Assembly (NCBI RefSeq): GCF_026625565.1
Contig: NZ_CP112998.1
Span: forward strand, 498,501-562,500
DNA from: Dyadobacter pollutisoli
Lineage (GTDB): Bacteria; Bacteroidota; Bacteroidia; Cytophagales; Spirosomataceae
Direction: 5' to 3'
Length of the DNA stretch: 64,000 nucleotides
Notes under the pieces: model-generated
Databases searched by the model: none
The model's input: only the letters and a program-made list of their open reading frames with translations
What the model was told of the DNA's origin: nothing
Program-made: the position numbers and the translations under genes
In this document: positions 1 through 9,169 of the stretch, one piece after another
How the letters are laid out: each line of letters begins with the position of its first letter
How positions within the stretch are numbered: position 1 is the first letter of the stretch

Positions 1-963
1 CCCCTGCCTCCGTTTATATGGAGTGAAGTAACGGTGACACCAGGTGCGACCGAGCCTGAGGGTTTCATTATCATGCTGCCATATTCAGGCAGGCAGGTAG
101 TCGAGCAACCCAAGCAAATGTTAGTCATGATCAAAAAGGCGGCCAGGCTCGCCTCCGAAAAAGGGGCAAAGATCATGGGACTGGGCGCGCTGACTTCTAC
201 TGTGACACTGGGCGGAAAGCTCATAGCGGACAATCCGCATATTTCGATCACCAATGGCAATGCTTATACCGCGGTTATCCTGCATTCCAAAATTGTGCAG
301 CTGATCCAGCGATTTCCTTCCTGCCGACCGGTTATTGCCATTGTAGGAGCTACCGGGAGCGTAGGTTCTCTCGTGTGCATGATGCTGGCGAGGTACAATC
401 CGGCCGCGCAATACCTGCTGATAGCCCGCAACGATCGCCGTATGAATAAACTGGCAGACGAAATGGCCCTTGACAGTAAAAATGTGGTCGTGGTGGTATC
501 CACTGATATGGAGGATGCCGTGAAGGCCGACATGGTAGTACTCGTCACAAGTTCGCCGGAAAGCCTCATTCAGGCGAGGCATTTGAAACCGAATGCGATC
601 ATTCTCGATGCTACCCAGCCACGCAATACGAGCGCTGCGCTGCATCAGGAGCGGCCTGATGTAACGATCATTGACGGCGGCCTGACAGCGATCACTCATT
701 TGAAAACAAACACCATTGGTCGTTTTGGATTGCCGGAAGGCATTTCCTTTGCTTGTTTGGCCGAGACATTGCTGCTGGCCATGGACGATTACCAACACGA
801 TTTCTCGATTGGAAATCCGACATTACGGCAAGCCGAAGAGATCAGTAAGCTGGCTCACAAGTATGCGCACCTTGGTTTTGGCCTGGCTCCCGATCATAGT
901 TTTGGCAAACCACTGGTTCATAGTTCTGATAGTAATTATCATACATCCGATACGCTTTTGTAA
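1..963 (+). CDS. Acyl-ACP-reductase-like NAD(P)-binding protein (5' partial)
   Basis: The reading frame is open to base 1, so the gene starts before the window; the GTG at 34 is internal. The visible part has a region typical of long-chain fatty acyl-ACP reductases (GAKIMGLGA, then ITNGNAYTA) followed by a Rossmann glycine motif GATGSVG at bases 346-366. Cyanobacterial enzymes of this type reduce fatty acyl-ACP to fatty aldehyde. Here that function is inferred from motif order alone, and a related semialdehyde or shikimate dehydrogenase-like oxidoreductase is possible. The gene is followed 32 bp later by an Old Yellow Enzyme homologue on the same strand, so the two are probably cotranscribed and may act on the same unsaturated or aldehyde substrate. 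Confidence 0.6.
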   Translation, partial: PLPPFIWSEVTVTPGATEPEGFIIMLPYSGRQVVEQPKQMLVMIKKAARLASEKGAKIMGLGALTSTVTLGGKLIADNPHISITNGNAYTAVILHSKIVQLIQRFPSCRPVIAIVGATGSVGSLVCMMLARYNPAAQYLLIARNDRRMNKLADEMALDSKNVVVVVSTDMEDAVKADMVVLVTSSPESLIQARHLKPNAIILDATQPRNTSAALHQERPDVTIIDGGLTAITHLKTNTIGRFGLPEGISFACLAETLLLAMDDYQHDFSIGNPTLRQAEEISKLAHKYAHLGFGLAPDHSFGKPLVHSSDSNYHTSDTLL

Positions 964-995
964 TTCGATTCCGCCATTGCAACCCTGCTCCGTTC

Positions 996-2309
996 ATGCA
1001 TGATATCATTTTTCAACCTTTGCAGTTTCGGAATTTAACCGTTAAAAACAGGTTATTCCGGTCCAGTGTTTCGGGCAGGATTGATCATTACGATGGGTCG
1101 GGGACGCAGGCGAGGATTAATTGGGAAAAGAAATTCGCCAGTGGAGGGGTAGGGGCGATTATCAGCTCGCACATCCCGGTGGACCCGGCACAGCGGATAC
1201 TGCCGAATTACGCTATGATAGACCGCGATGACCTCATCCCGTTTTGGAAGGAGGTTGTAAAAAGTGTCCATGCCTATGACTGCAAGTTTATCGGGCAACT
1301 GTCGATGTCGGGGCATCAGCAGGACATTAGAGGTGTTGAAAACAGGCACCGTCTGCCACTAAGCCCGGTGGATGGGTCGGAGCATTTCCACGGTATCAAG
1401 GGCAAAGCAATGTCCAAAATCCAGATTAGCGACGCAGTCCGCAAGTTTGCGGAAGCAGCCAGCCGGGCGAGGGAAGCCGGAATGGATGGGATTGAATTGC
1501 ACGCCTCCAATGGTTATTTGTTTACGCAATTCCTCAGTTCCGCGATTAATAACAGAAAAGACGAATATGGAGGAGCGTTGGAAAACAGGGCGCGATTTTT
1601 AATGGAGGTAGTGTGGGCTGTTCGGGAGAAAGTTGGGGATGATTATCATTTTCAGGTTAAAATGAATGCTGCGGATCATCATAGCGACTACTTTCTGAAT
1701 TTTGGAAAAGGGAATACACTCAATGAAGGTGTCGCCGTGGCCCGCTGGCTGGAAAAGGCAGGTGTAGACGCACTGCATGTGTCGGTGGGCAGCCAGTTTC
1801 CTCACCCTCGTAACCCGGTGGGGCCATTACCCATTGAAAATGCTGCTATTACTTATCCGGCGATGATCCCGAGCGGACATTTATCGTTTTGGAATTACCT
1901 CACGTTCAGGTACAAAATATTCTGGCCGCTGATCCAGTGGCTTTGGCGGAGGAAACAGCCGGGGATCATGGAAGGAATAAACCTGGCTGAATGTAAGGCC
2001 ATTATGGATGCGGTTTCTATCCCCGTGTTGTGTACCGGAGGTTTCCAAACTGCGTCGCTGATCAGGAATGCACTTGAAAATAATTTTTGTGATGGCGTGA
2101 CGATTGCCCGTCCGTTGATGGCCAATCCTACATTACCGCTGATGTTTGCCTCAGGGCTTGATCAGGCGCCGAAACCTTGCAGCTATTGCAACAAATGCCT
2201 CGCTCATGTGCTGGTGGATCCGCTCGGTTGTTACGATGAGAGCAGGTATGATAGCTATGAGGATATGATGGAAGAGATTATGAGCATCTTCAAAAACGAG
2301 TATTTTTGA
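996..2309 (+). CDS. NADH:flavin oxidoreductase, Old Yellow Enzyme family
   Basis: A 437-residue FMN-dependent TIM-barrel ene-reductase-like protein. Family marks in order are the N-terminal NRLFRSS segment, GQLSMSGHQ, the long helix-strand motif GIELHASNGYLFTQFLS followed by RKDEYGG and ENRARF, and the phosphate-binding VLCTGGF plus TIARPLMANP near the C terminus. The tail has a CSYCNKC segment, which in the 2,4-dienoyl-CoA reductase subfamily begins the [4Fe-4S] region. Here the protein stops soon after it, with no C-terminal flavoprotein domain, so it is a single-domain member. The natural substrate is unknown. The upstream acyl-ACP-reductase-like gene suggests an acyl or aldehyde substrate (inference). 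Confidence 0.85.
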   Translation: MHDIIFQPLQFRNLTVKNRLFRSSVSGRIDHYDGSGTQARINWEKKFASGGVGAIISSHIPVDPAQRILPNYAMIDRDDLIPFWKEVVKSVHAYDCKFIGQLSMSGHQQDIRGVENRHRLPLSPVDGSEHFHGIKGKAMSKIQISDAVRKFAEAASRAREAGMDGIELHASNGYLFTQFLSSAINNRKDEYGGALENRARFLMEVVWAVREKVGDDYHFQVKMNAADHHSDYFLNFGKGNTLNEGVAVARWLEKAGVDALHVSVGSQFPHPRNPVGPLPIENAAITYPAMIPSGHLSFWNYLTFRYKIFWPLIQWLWRRKQPGIMEGINLAECKAIMDAVSIPVLCTGGFQTASLIRNALENNFCDGVTIARPLMANPTLPLMFASGLDQAPKPCSYCNKCLAHVLVDPLGCYDESRYDSYEDMMEEIMSIFKNEYF

Positions 2310-2360
2310 TCATTTCAATATTTTAGACTTTGTAAGCATCAATGTTCATTCCTTCTGTTC

Positions 2361-4130
2361 ATGAATATAAAGTCTTTTTCCCAAGCATACCCGGCCATTT
2401 TCGTCGCCGTAATTTTGAACGTAATGTGTTCTGTTTATTCCTCGGCACAGATTTCTACGGATATCCGCCTGAATCAAGTTGGTTTTTATCCGAAAGGGCA
2501 AAAGTTGGCCGTGGTAGTAGGAGAGAAGAGTCAAGTGTTTGAAATTAAAGACGCAGCCAGTGGAAAAACGGTTTTGAAAGGCAAACTAAGTGAACCGCGA
2601 TCGAACCAGCACTCGGGCAAAATCAGCCGTTTCGCCGATTTTACGACCATTCAGAAGAAAGGGAAATACATTGTTGAAATTCCCGGGCTAGGGAAATCGG
2701 CATCATTTGAAATAAAAGAAAATATACACCGCGAAGTCGCAGAAGCAGCATTGAAAGGGTTTTACTACCAACGTGCCTCAGTGGGGTTACCGGAAAAATT
2801 TGCAGGTAAATGGGCGCGCCCGGCAGGTCATCCCGATGACAAAATTCTGGTCCATGCTTCCGCGATTTCGGAGGGTAGGCCTGAAAATACTTCAATCAGC
2901 TCAACAAGAGGCTGGTACGATGCGGGGGATTATAATAAGTACGTGGTGAACTCGGGAATTACAATGGGTACCCTGCTGTCTTTGTATGAAGATTTTCCTT
3001 CCTATTTCGAAGATTTCAATGTCAACATTCCGGAAAGCAATAACTCTGTTCCCGATCTGCTGGACGAGGTGATATGGAACCTGAGGTGGATGTTGACAAT
3101 GCAAGACCCGGCTGATGGAGGTGTTTACCATAAACTGACCAATCCTCGTTTCGACGGAATGGTGATGCCGGATGCCGCAAAGAATCCACGGTATGTAGTT
3201 CAGAAAAATACGGTTGCAACATTAGATTTTGTCGCCGTAATGGCACAGTCTGGCCGTATTTTCAGAGCTTTTGAAAGTAAATTTCCCGGCCTGGCCGACT
3301 CGTGCATGACAGCGTCTGTGAAAGCCTGGGAATGGGCAAAAAAGAACCCGGCTATTTTTTACAACCAGGAGGAATTGAACAAAAAATTTGATCCTGACAT
3401 TGTTACGGGTGCCTATGGGGACAGAGACGCGAGCGATGAGTGGGTATGGGCGTCGGCTGAGATGTATGCGTCGACGGGAAAGCCGGGGTATATCAAGGAC
3501 ATTCCTTTCCGGACGAATGAACCCATGGCGTTGCCGACTTGGAGCCAGGTAAGGACATTGGGATACTACACGCTGATCAGGTTTTCGGAGACATTGAAAT
3601 TGGAAGCGCAGTTGGAGAAACAACTCAAAACAAGTGTCACGACCTATGCAGACGAATTGTTAAAAGATCTCGAAAAACAGCCATATCACACGGTAATGGG
3701 CAAAAATTCCAAAGATTACGCATGGGGAAGCAGCTCGGTCGCCGCCAACCAGGGGATCGCATTGTTGTATGCATTCAAAATCAGTGCTGATCAGAAATAT
3801 GTTCGGGCCGCATTAGGTAACCTGGACTACATGTTGGGACGTAATGCAACCGGTTATTGTTTTTTGACGGGTTTTGGTTCAAAACGGGTAATGCATCCAC
3901 ACCACCGACCATCCATTGCTGACGGAATTGTAGATCCGATACCGGGCCTTTTGTCTGGCGGACCAAATCCGGGACAACAGGACAAATGCACGACTTACGC
4001 CAGCAAATTTGCGGACGAATCGTTTACAGACGACGATTGTTCATATGCGTCCAATGAAATCGCGATCAACTGGAATGCGCCATTGGTTTACCTGGCCGCT
4101 GCAATAGAGGCTATTATGGCTAAAAAATAA
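2361..4130 (+). CDS. Glycoside hydrolase family 9 endoglucanase, secreted
   Basis: A 589-residue secreted cellulase-type enzyme. Residues 1-30 form a signal peptide ending at SSAQ. Residues about 32-120 are the Ig-like domain (CelD_N) common before GH9 catalytic modules, starting IRLNQVGFYP. The (alpha/alpha)6 catalytic domain follows, with the DAGD motif at 187-190 whose aspartates act as base and nucleophile-positioning residues, a HPHHRPS active-site segment, and the catalytic acid glutamate in NEIAINWNAP at about 566. The order and length match the Ig-GH9 architecture. It should cleave beta-1,4-glucans such as cellulose or xyloglucan backbone. No sorting domain or carbohydrate-binding module is visible, so it is probably periplasmic. 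Confidence 0.93.
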   Translation: MNIKSFSQAYPAIFVAVILNVMCSVYSSAQISTDIRLNQVGFYPKGQKLAVVVGEKSQVFEIKDAASGKTVLKGKLSEPRSNQHSGKISRFADFTTIQKKGKYIVEIPGLGKSASFEIKENIHREVAEAALKGFYYQRASVGLPEKFAGKWARPAGHPDDKILVHASAISEGRPENTSISSTRGWYDAGDYNKYVVNSGITMGTLLSLYEDFPSYFEDFNVNIPESNNSVPDLLDEVIWNLRWMLTMQDPADGGVYHKLTNPRFDGMVMPDAAKNPRYVVQKNTVATLDFVAVMAQSGRIFRAFESKFPGLADSCMTASVKAWEWAKKNPAIFYNQEELNKKFDPDIVTGAYGDRDASDEWVWASAEMYASTGKPGYIKDIPFRTNEPMALPTWSQVRTLGYYTLIRFSETLKLEAQLEKQLKTSVTTYADELLKDLEKQPYHTVMGKNSKDYAWGSSSVAANQGIALLYAFKISADQKYVRAALGNLDYMLGRNATGYCFLTGFGSKRVMHPHHRPSIADGIVDPIPGLLSGGPNPGQQDKCTTYASKFADESFTDDDCSYASNEIAINWNAPLVYLAAAIEAIMAKK

Positions 4131-4164
4131 TACAATCCCGGACTGCAAAATCCCAAAAATCTTC

Positions 4165-4401
4165 TTATTTGGTCGATTTGACGGGTACGGTCGGGGGTGT
4201 TTCGTTGTAACCTTTTTTGCCCGTCATATTAGTTTTTTCCGACTTCGCGATCGACTCTTTTTTTAGTGCTCTTGCGGGTTTCAGACTATCATCTTTTTGT
4301 TTTATGCCACCTTTCGGGCCACCATGCGAGGGAGTGCCGCCTTCCTCATGTTTCGCTTTTGATTGTGTTTTCATCATCATATATGTTGTCTGATGATGCA
4401 T
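4165..4401 (-). CDS. Small basic, low-complexity hypothetical protein
   Basis: A short lysine-, serine- and glycine-rich frame (78 residues, or 69 from the ATG at 4374). It looks disordered and has no recognisable domain, signal peptide or membrane segment. It sits between the end of the GH9 gene and the end of the DyP/patatin operon and could be a real small protein or a chance frame. No clear promoter or terminator separates it from its neighbours. Confidence 0.35.
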   Translation of the reverse strand: MHHQTTYMMMKTQSKAKHEEGGTPSHGGPKGGIKQKDDSLKPARALKKESIAKSEKTNMTGKKGYNETPPTVPVKSTK

Positions 4402-4445
4402 TGCAATTTCCGTTCCTGCGGGATGAATAAAATAAGTGACATCCT

Positions 4446-5207
4446 TTAAATCGCAACGATATTATCGCCGGTACCCGATGTTATTTTCGATTCCGGCAGC
4501 TGTTCGTACAGCCATTCAAAGTCAGCCTCGTTGTAATATAGTTTGATGTATTTGTTGAGCGGTCTGTAACTCCGTACTTGCTGTAAAGTGAAGAGAAAAT
4601 GCGCGTGCACCTCCTGAATGGTAATAATTTCATTTCTCAGGTAGTAAATCAGTAACAATATAAAGTCCAAGAGCTTGTCAAATGAGTCGCGGAAATAAAC
4701 CTCATCGTCATAGATCACGTCACCAATGTGGCTTCTCAGGACTCTTTTCAGATTAATGATTTTGAACTCGTTGATGTGCGCATGTTCTTTGGCAACTTCA
4801 CAAAGCACACTTTTGGGATTAGGAATGTATCCCGCCTCATTGGATGCAATTTTGCCGATAAATATTTTGAGATCGAAGCTCTGATTCGCACCGCGTGTTG
4901 CCACCACCAACTCGTGATCATAACTGTTGTGCACGAAAGTTACGCGACCTTTGTACTTCCTCAGCAGTTTTTTCTCATTGGCCTCTGAATTGGCAGGATC
5001 TATGCCGGTGAAATGATATTTTTCGAAATCATCCAGTAACCTTTTAGCAGCATAGATTTCCTTATCATTAAATTTTGCAATCAGTTTTTCCAATACTTCT
5101 GCTCTTTTGAAAGAATTATTCATGCCATATTCGGACAGTGCTTTGTAAAGCGACATCATCGCAATAACAAAGGCCCCGATCTGTAAAAATGAGTTTAAGC
5201 CTTCCAT
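4446..5207 (-). CDS. Hypothetical membrane-anchored protein, last gene of DyP/patatin operon
   Basis: A 253-residue protein I do not recognise. Residues about 5-23 form one hydrophobic segment (LQIGAFVIAMMSLYKAL) that could anchor it. The rest is charged and helical, with a helix-rich start resembling other single-pass Bacteroidota proteins of unknown function. Its ATG lies 3 bp after the stop of the patatin-like gene, so the two are translationally close and almost certainly cotranscribed. The role is unknown; a partner or regulator of the membrane patatin is a reasonable guess. Confidence 0.75.
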   Translation of the reverse strand: MEGLNSFLQIGAFVIAMMSLYKALSEYGMNNSFKRAEVLEKLIAKFNDKEIYAAKRLLDDFEKYHFTGIDPANSEANEKKLLRKYKGRVTFVHNSYDHELVVATRGANQSFDLKIFIGKIASNEAGYIPNPKSVLCEVAKEHAHINEFKIINLKRVLRSHIGDVIYDDEVYFRDSFDKLLDFILLLIYYLRNEIITIQEVHAHFLFTLQQVRSYRPLNKYIKLYYNEADFEWLYEQLPESKITSGTGDNIVAI

Positions 5208-5210
5208 AGG

Positions 5211-7337
5211 TTATTTTTTAAAATATTTACGCAATTCAAGATGCATCGGCGAAGGTTTGTCGAACTGGACCGTATCATTCAGAAATCTCTGAGCTTCGCT
5301 ATTCACGAATTGAAACGACTGGTTGGAAAAGTACCAGCCAAGGGGAAGTTTGTTGCCCGCTTTGCTTTTTCTGTCCAGGTCAATTTTATAATAGAGACAG
5401 GTTTTAAGCATATTTTCCTTGTCAATGTAGTCTTCAAAAACGTTTTTGGTCAATGCGTCGATAATCGGCGTTCTACGGTCAGAAGCTTTGCTAAAACCAT
5501 TGATCGGGGTAAGCAGATCATACAAAAAGCTGGACGGCTTAATGTCACTGGATTCGACGGACAGGCTATTTTTGATAAACAGGACAATGGGTTGAAATTT
5601 GATACATTTCACTGTCTTGTCGTCGGACTCCTGTCTTTGAAGCCTTTGCCAATGCGATTTCAAACGGAGAATAAGCTGCCATACGGTTTCCAAACCCGTA
5701 TTTTCTTTGTAACCCCCATCAATGACATGGCCAATATTCGTTCCACCAAATTGCTTGATCATTCCGCCTGAGGTGATGTAGGGGAACCGGGAGCAAAGGG
5801 ATGCAACTGTTTTAATGGGAATGTCTTCTCCTATCGTGGAAATTACGTCGATGTCGTCCCGGAAAATGTTGTCTTTCCCTCCGGTCAGCGTAGGATAGGT
5901 CACAACCGTTTTCTGTCCGCTTTCTGCCAGTACTCCATTAATGAAAAGCCTGGGAAGCTGGATCGTGGTATCCTTGTATAGATCCGTAAACGGCAATTCG
6001 AACGTTTGGCTGTTATTATTTTTCAAAAAAGATTTGCTCCACGTATCTTCCAACCGTCTGGTCCTGTTGAAACTTGGAATAGAAACCGGCAGAAAATTTT
6101 GAAGGTTGTCCTGAAATAAATAGGCGGCGAGCAAGTCAGAGAGAAAGTCCTGGCTAACCGATTTTCGGAATCCGGAACTGTCGGTACTCAGCTTGCTCCC
6201 GCTTTTAAGATGGTCGTAGAGATAGCTGACATAAAATGTGGCGCCGACCCCACCTCCTGAAACGCCGCTGATTGCATAAATATTTTTATGGATCCCGGGG
6301 TAAATTCTTTCCAGTTCGTCCAGGATCAGGCCGGTCCAGCTGAGGGCCCGGATTCCGCCGCCTTCTGTGGCGATAAAGATCACCGGAATGGTCGATACCG
6401 TTGCGATCTTTTTTTTATCACGGTAAGTCGAATCCTTCCGTAATGCTCTTCCAATCCACTTTGTGAAATCAGTTTCCAGGCTATCTCTCTTATTTTTAAT
6501 AGGCAGGGTCCGGATTTCGGAGTTGTCATTAAAAAGACTGAATACCACGTAAAGCATTGCGAAGAAGATAGCAAAGGGTCTTCTTCCCGGAATATTGATA
6601 TACAGTATCAACGACATTAATACTGCAAAAAATGACAGGCCAAAATTGAGTATGGCAAATGGGCCTACATATATTGCGAAGCCTGTTTCAATGGAAGTAA
6701 GTGAAAGAATAAATAGCCCGGCAATTATTCCTGTAAATGTCCAGAATGCAATTCTCGCACTTCTGAAATACAACAAAGACTGTATCGACTGACTTTGAAG
6801 GTTGATCGAATTAAGCCATTGGATATTTCGAAATGTTTGGCTTAAAAAAGAGGAGTTTGCGCGGAAAACGATGGGTAGGAGAATGGTAAAAATAAATAAC
6901 AGGATTACAAACCAGATGCTTTGCCGATTATAAAATTCAGGTTTGAGCAGAAGCGCTACTATCGGCAAAATGCCCAATAACGTTGGAAGGTTTTTGACCA
7001 AAAATTTTATCCCATCTTCGTTCTTTTTTACAAAGTGGTTGTCAAAAGAGATCTGTTTCAGTTGCAGGATAAAATTGGCGCAGAACCAGAGCGAAACGTC
7101 AAAAAGAATGACGGAAACAAACGTCCAGAAGGAATAGTTACCACTGGAAATAACGGCTCCAATGATATCTATGCCTTGTTGGTTGCTGAAAATGATAAAA
7201 AGATATAACACGACCAACAGCATCAGAAGAGAGATATGCCGGGCGACAACCCAGAAGCTCTTGCTGATCTGTTTCAGGAAAGAGCGGGTTGTGATCTGCA
7301 AGAACCGAATGCGGAGCCGATCAAAATATGTGTCCAT
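5211..7337 (-). CDS. Membrane-embedded patatin-like phospholipase
   Basis: A 708-residue protein. The first ~270 residues contain about seven hydrophobic segments (near 32-50, 69-91, 113-132, 141-159, 197-217, 221-246 and 254-268). A patatin domain follows, with the oxyanion-hole motif GGGIRA at 326-331, the nucleophile elbow GVSGG with Ser360, and the Asp-Gly-Gly of the catalytic dyad at 540-542. All expected catalytic elements are present, so an active Ser-Asp acyl hydrolase acting at the membrane is likely. A polytopic N-terminal module fused to patatin is not the common stand-alone form. It sits between a DyP peroxidase gene (56 bp upstream) and a small anchored protein (3 bp downstream). 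Confidence 0.85.
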   Translation of the reverse strand: MDTYFDRLRIRFLQITTRSFLKQISKSFWVVARHISLLMLLVVLYLFIIFSNQQGIDIIGAVISSGNYSFWTFVSVILFDVSLWFCANFILQLKQISFDNHFVKKNEDGIKFLVKNLPTLLGILPIVALLLKPEFYNRQSIWFVILLFIFTILLPIVFRANSSFLSQTFRNIQWLNSINLQSQSIQSLLYFRSARIAFWTFTGIIAGLFILSLTSIETGFAIYVGPFAILNFGLSFFAVLMSLILYINIPGRRPFAIFFAMLYVVFSLFNDNSEIRTLPIKNKRDSLETDFTKWIGRALRKDSTYRDKKKIATVSTIPVIFIATEGGGIRALSWTGLILDELERIYPGIHKNIYAISGVSGGGVGATFYVSYLYDHLKSGSKLSTDSSGFRKSVSQDFLSDLLAAYLFQDNLQNFLPVSIPSFNRTRRLEDTWSKSFLKNNNSQTFELPFTDLYKDTTIQLPRLFINGVLAESGQKTVVTYPTLTGGKDNIFRDDIDVISTIGEDIPIKTVASLCSRFPYITSGGMIKQFGGTNIGHVIDGGYKENTGLETVWQLILRLKSHWQRLQRQESDDKTVKCIKFQPIVLFIKNSLSVESSDIKPSSFLYDLLTPINGFSKASDRRTPIIDALTKNVFEDYIDKENMLKTCLYYKIDLDRKSKAGNKLPLGWYFSNQSFQFVNSEAQRFLNDTVQFDKPSPMHLELRKYFKK

Positions 7338-7393
7338 CTGATGAGTGCTGTTGGTGTTTTTTGCATTAACCTGACTGCTGCTATACTGATAGG

Positions 7394-8812
7394 TCAGACC
7401 AAACCTTTCAAAAACGTGATGCTCGGTGCAAAAAAGTACTCTCCCCCTTTCATCGTCACGAATTGCTCAAAATCAGCGGTTACGGCCGGTACTGCATGCC
7501 CATACACTTGTGGAAGTGCGAAGATGCGGTCTGCCGGATTGCCAGTCGCGGACTGACCAATGATGGGATCGATACCCGTGGCAGCGCCAGGAAAGTTGAC
7601 ACTATTGGCCCAAAACTGCTGGATAAATTCAAACTGATTTTGAATGCTGGCCTGATAGCTCATAAAAAGCAGACCGACGCCGCCTTCCGGTGTCTGCGAA
7701 GCAATGGGATCCAGCTCCGTATCGACATTGCGATGGCCAAAAGGAATCCCACGACGGGCCATTCTTTTGGACTGATCGAAAGCACCGGTCCTCGGATTAG
7801 TTTTACGAACGTGAGCAAAGTGAGGGCACCTGCCGCCTGAGGGATCGTCGGCGTAGTTAAAATTGTTGAAACCGGCACTGTTTGGAACGGCATCTTCATC
7901 ATCCATCACGACCGGGCTGCCATCTTCAAAACGTCCCACCAGGTAGGCACCGGCCAGTTCTCGTTTCGATTCTTCTCCAATGTTAGGGAACAATGCCTCA
8001 CCGACAACTTCTTCCGCCAGCTTGAAAGCCCTCACATTCTGTTCCAGTTTTCGGAAAACAAAATAGCTGCCGAAAGCAGGTTTTTCTAGATTTACGGCTA
8101 CATAAGGGTCAGGAATTAGTATCAGCTCCTTATCGGCAGAAGGATCAAATTTCAAGGCATCCGTAGGAGCGGAAAGTACCACGCCATGATCCTTTTCATA
8201 GCTTTCGATCTCGTCTTTAAGAAACAGCGGCTGGCTGGTGCCGTCGACATATCCGAAATGTTCGATTCCGGCACCGGCGGAGTTACGAATGGCATTACCA
8301 TATTCCACGACGTTGATATGACTAAATGCATCCAGGATATCTAGTAGCCCTTTCGTAAACTCGCCCATTCGACGCAACTCATCATCACCGAGCAGGATCA
8401 TTGCATGTATTTCATCACGGAAACCTTCTTCCCACTGGCTGGGATTGGGATCATTGGTAATGTTAAGTCTTGTTTTAAGACCACTTTTAAAAGCATCGTC
8501 AGCGAATTTTGCGTCAACATCCGCAAATCCAAGTGCTTCATAGCCTTTCGCAGTCAGGAAAAGGGCGGCAAACATTCCGCCGGGAATTTTTTCTTTTTTA
8601 AACTTTTCCCGTTGTTCCAACTGCGTTTTTGCACTGGTAAGCGTATCCTCGGCAAAGGTGCGTATCCATTTCTTGGCAGCAACGATTTTGTTTGCATCAA
8701 AATGGATAAAAATATGCGTCGTATGTTCTCTTCCGTGGCCTTTGATGGTATTGCCCTGGAGGTTTTTCAGGATACGGTCAGTCTTAAAATCATGCGGATC
8801 AACAGGTGCCAT
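7394..8812 (-). CDS. DyP-type haem peroxidase
   Basis: A dye-decolorizing peroxidase of 472 residues from the chosen ATG at 8812 (MAPVDPHD); a 5' extension to 8851 is possible but lacks family-like sequence. Landmarks are the distal GYVDGTSQ motif (Asp about 190, corresponding to GXXDG) and the proximal haem ligand His about 334 within AHVRKTNPR. An insert-containing layout resembles the longer DyP classes. It would oxidise substrates with hydrogen peroxide. No Tat or Sec signal is visible and no encapsulin gene is nearby, so it is predicted cytoplasmic. It is the first gene of an operon with the membrane patatin and a hypothetical anchored protein. Confidence 0.92.
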   Translation of the reverse strand: MAPVDPHDFKTDRILKNLQGNTIKGHGREHTTHIFIHFDANKIVAAKKWIRTFAEDTLTSAKTQLEQREKFKKEKIPGGMFAALFLTAKGYEALGFADVDAKFADDAFKSGLKTRLNITNDPNPSQWEEGFRDEIHAMILLGDDELRRMGEFTKGLLDILDAFSHINVVEYGNAIRNSAGAGIEHFGYVDGTSQPLFLKDEIESYEKDHGVVLSAPTDALKFDPSADKELILIPDPYVAVNLEKPAFGSYFVFRKLEQNVRAFKLAEEVVGEALFPNIGEESKRELAGAYLVGRFEDGSPVVMDDEDAVPNSAGFNNFNYADDPSGGRCPHFAHVRKTNPRTGAFDQSKRMARRGIPFGHRNVDTELDPIASQTPEGGVGLLFMSYQASIQNQFEFIQQFWANSVNFPGAATGIDPIIGQSATGNPADRIFALPQVYGHAVPAVTADFEQFVTMKGGEYFFAPSITFLKGLV

Positions 8813-9169
8813 GTTTTTTGATTTTAAATGTGAAAATGATGTGAAATGCAATCGAACGAAAGTGTGTATACGTCAATGCTTATGAAGCCACCAAATGGCT
8901 CATTAATTTCACTGCAATAAAATCAAGTGGGTTATATTTCAGAAAGGGGAAAATGTAGGTTACGGGCGGGTTGGGGTATTGAAGTTATGTTTTTTATTTG
9001 GGAAATGAGTGGTTGATGAGGTTTTGTTATTTAATGGTAGTTGCTTGGTTTTTAGGTTGTTGAGTAGTGGTGGTTTGCTTGTTCTTTGGTTTTGTTATTT
9101 AGAACGTTAGTATTATCCAGAATACTTCTCCTGATTTCTCCAAAAGTTATTGTGCAATTTTTCACTGCG
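8813..9169. other. AT-rich intergenic region without a gene
   Basis: About 350 bp between the propeller gene and the DyP operon, both on the minus strand. It is T- and G-rich on the plus strand with poly-T runs. I see no coding frame or strong hairpin. It must hold the promoter of the DyP operon, but no Bacteroidota consensus (TAnnTTTG) stood out. Confidence 0.5.

Noticed and set aside
121..798. Minus-strand open frame opposite the first gene
   Set aside because: It is the antisense shadow of the acyl-ACP-reductase-like gene and has no recognisable protein features.
5999..6008. CGAACGTTTG resembling the LacI operator
   Set aside because: It lies inside the patatin coding sequence and lacks the flanking TGCAA, so it is a chance partial match.
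5211..7337. CBASS-type defence effector
   Set aside because: Patatin effectors of CBASS stand next to a CD-NTase; none is present and the neighbours are a DyP peroxidase and a hypothetical protein.
7394..8812. Encapsulin cargo peroxidase
   Set aside because: No encapsulin shell gene is adjacent and no C-terminal targeting peptide was recognised.
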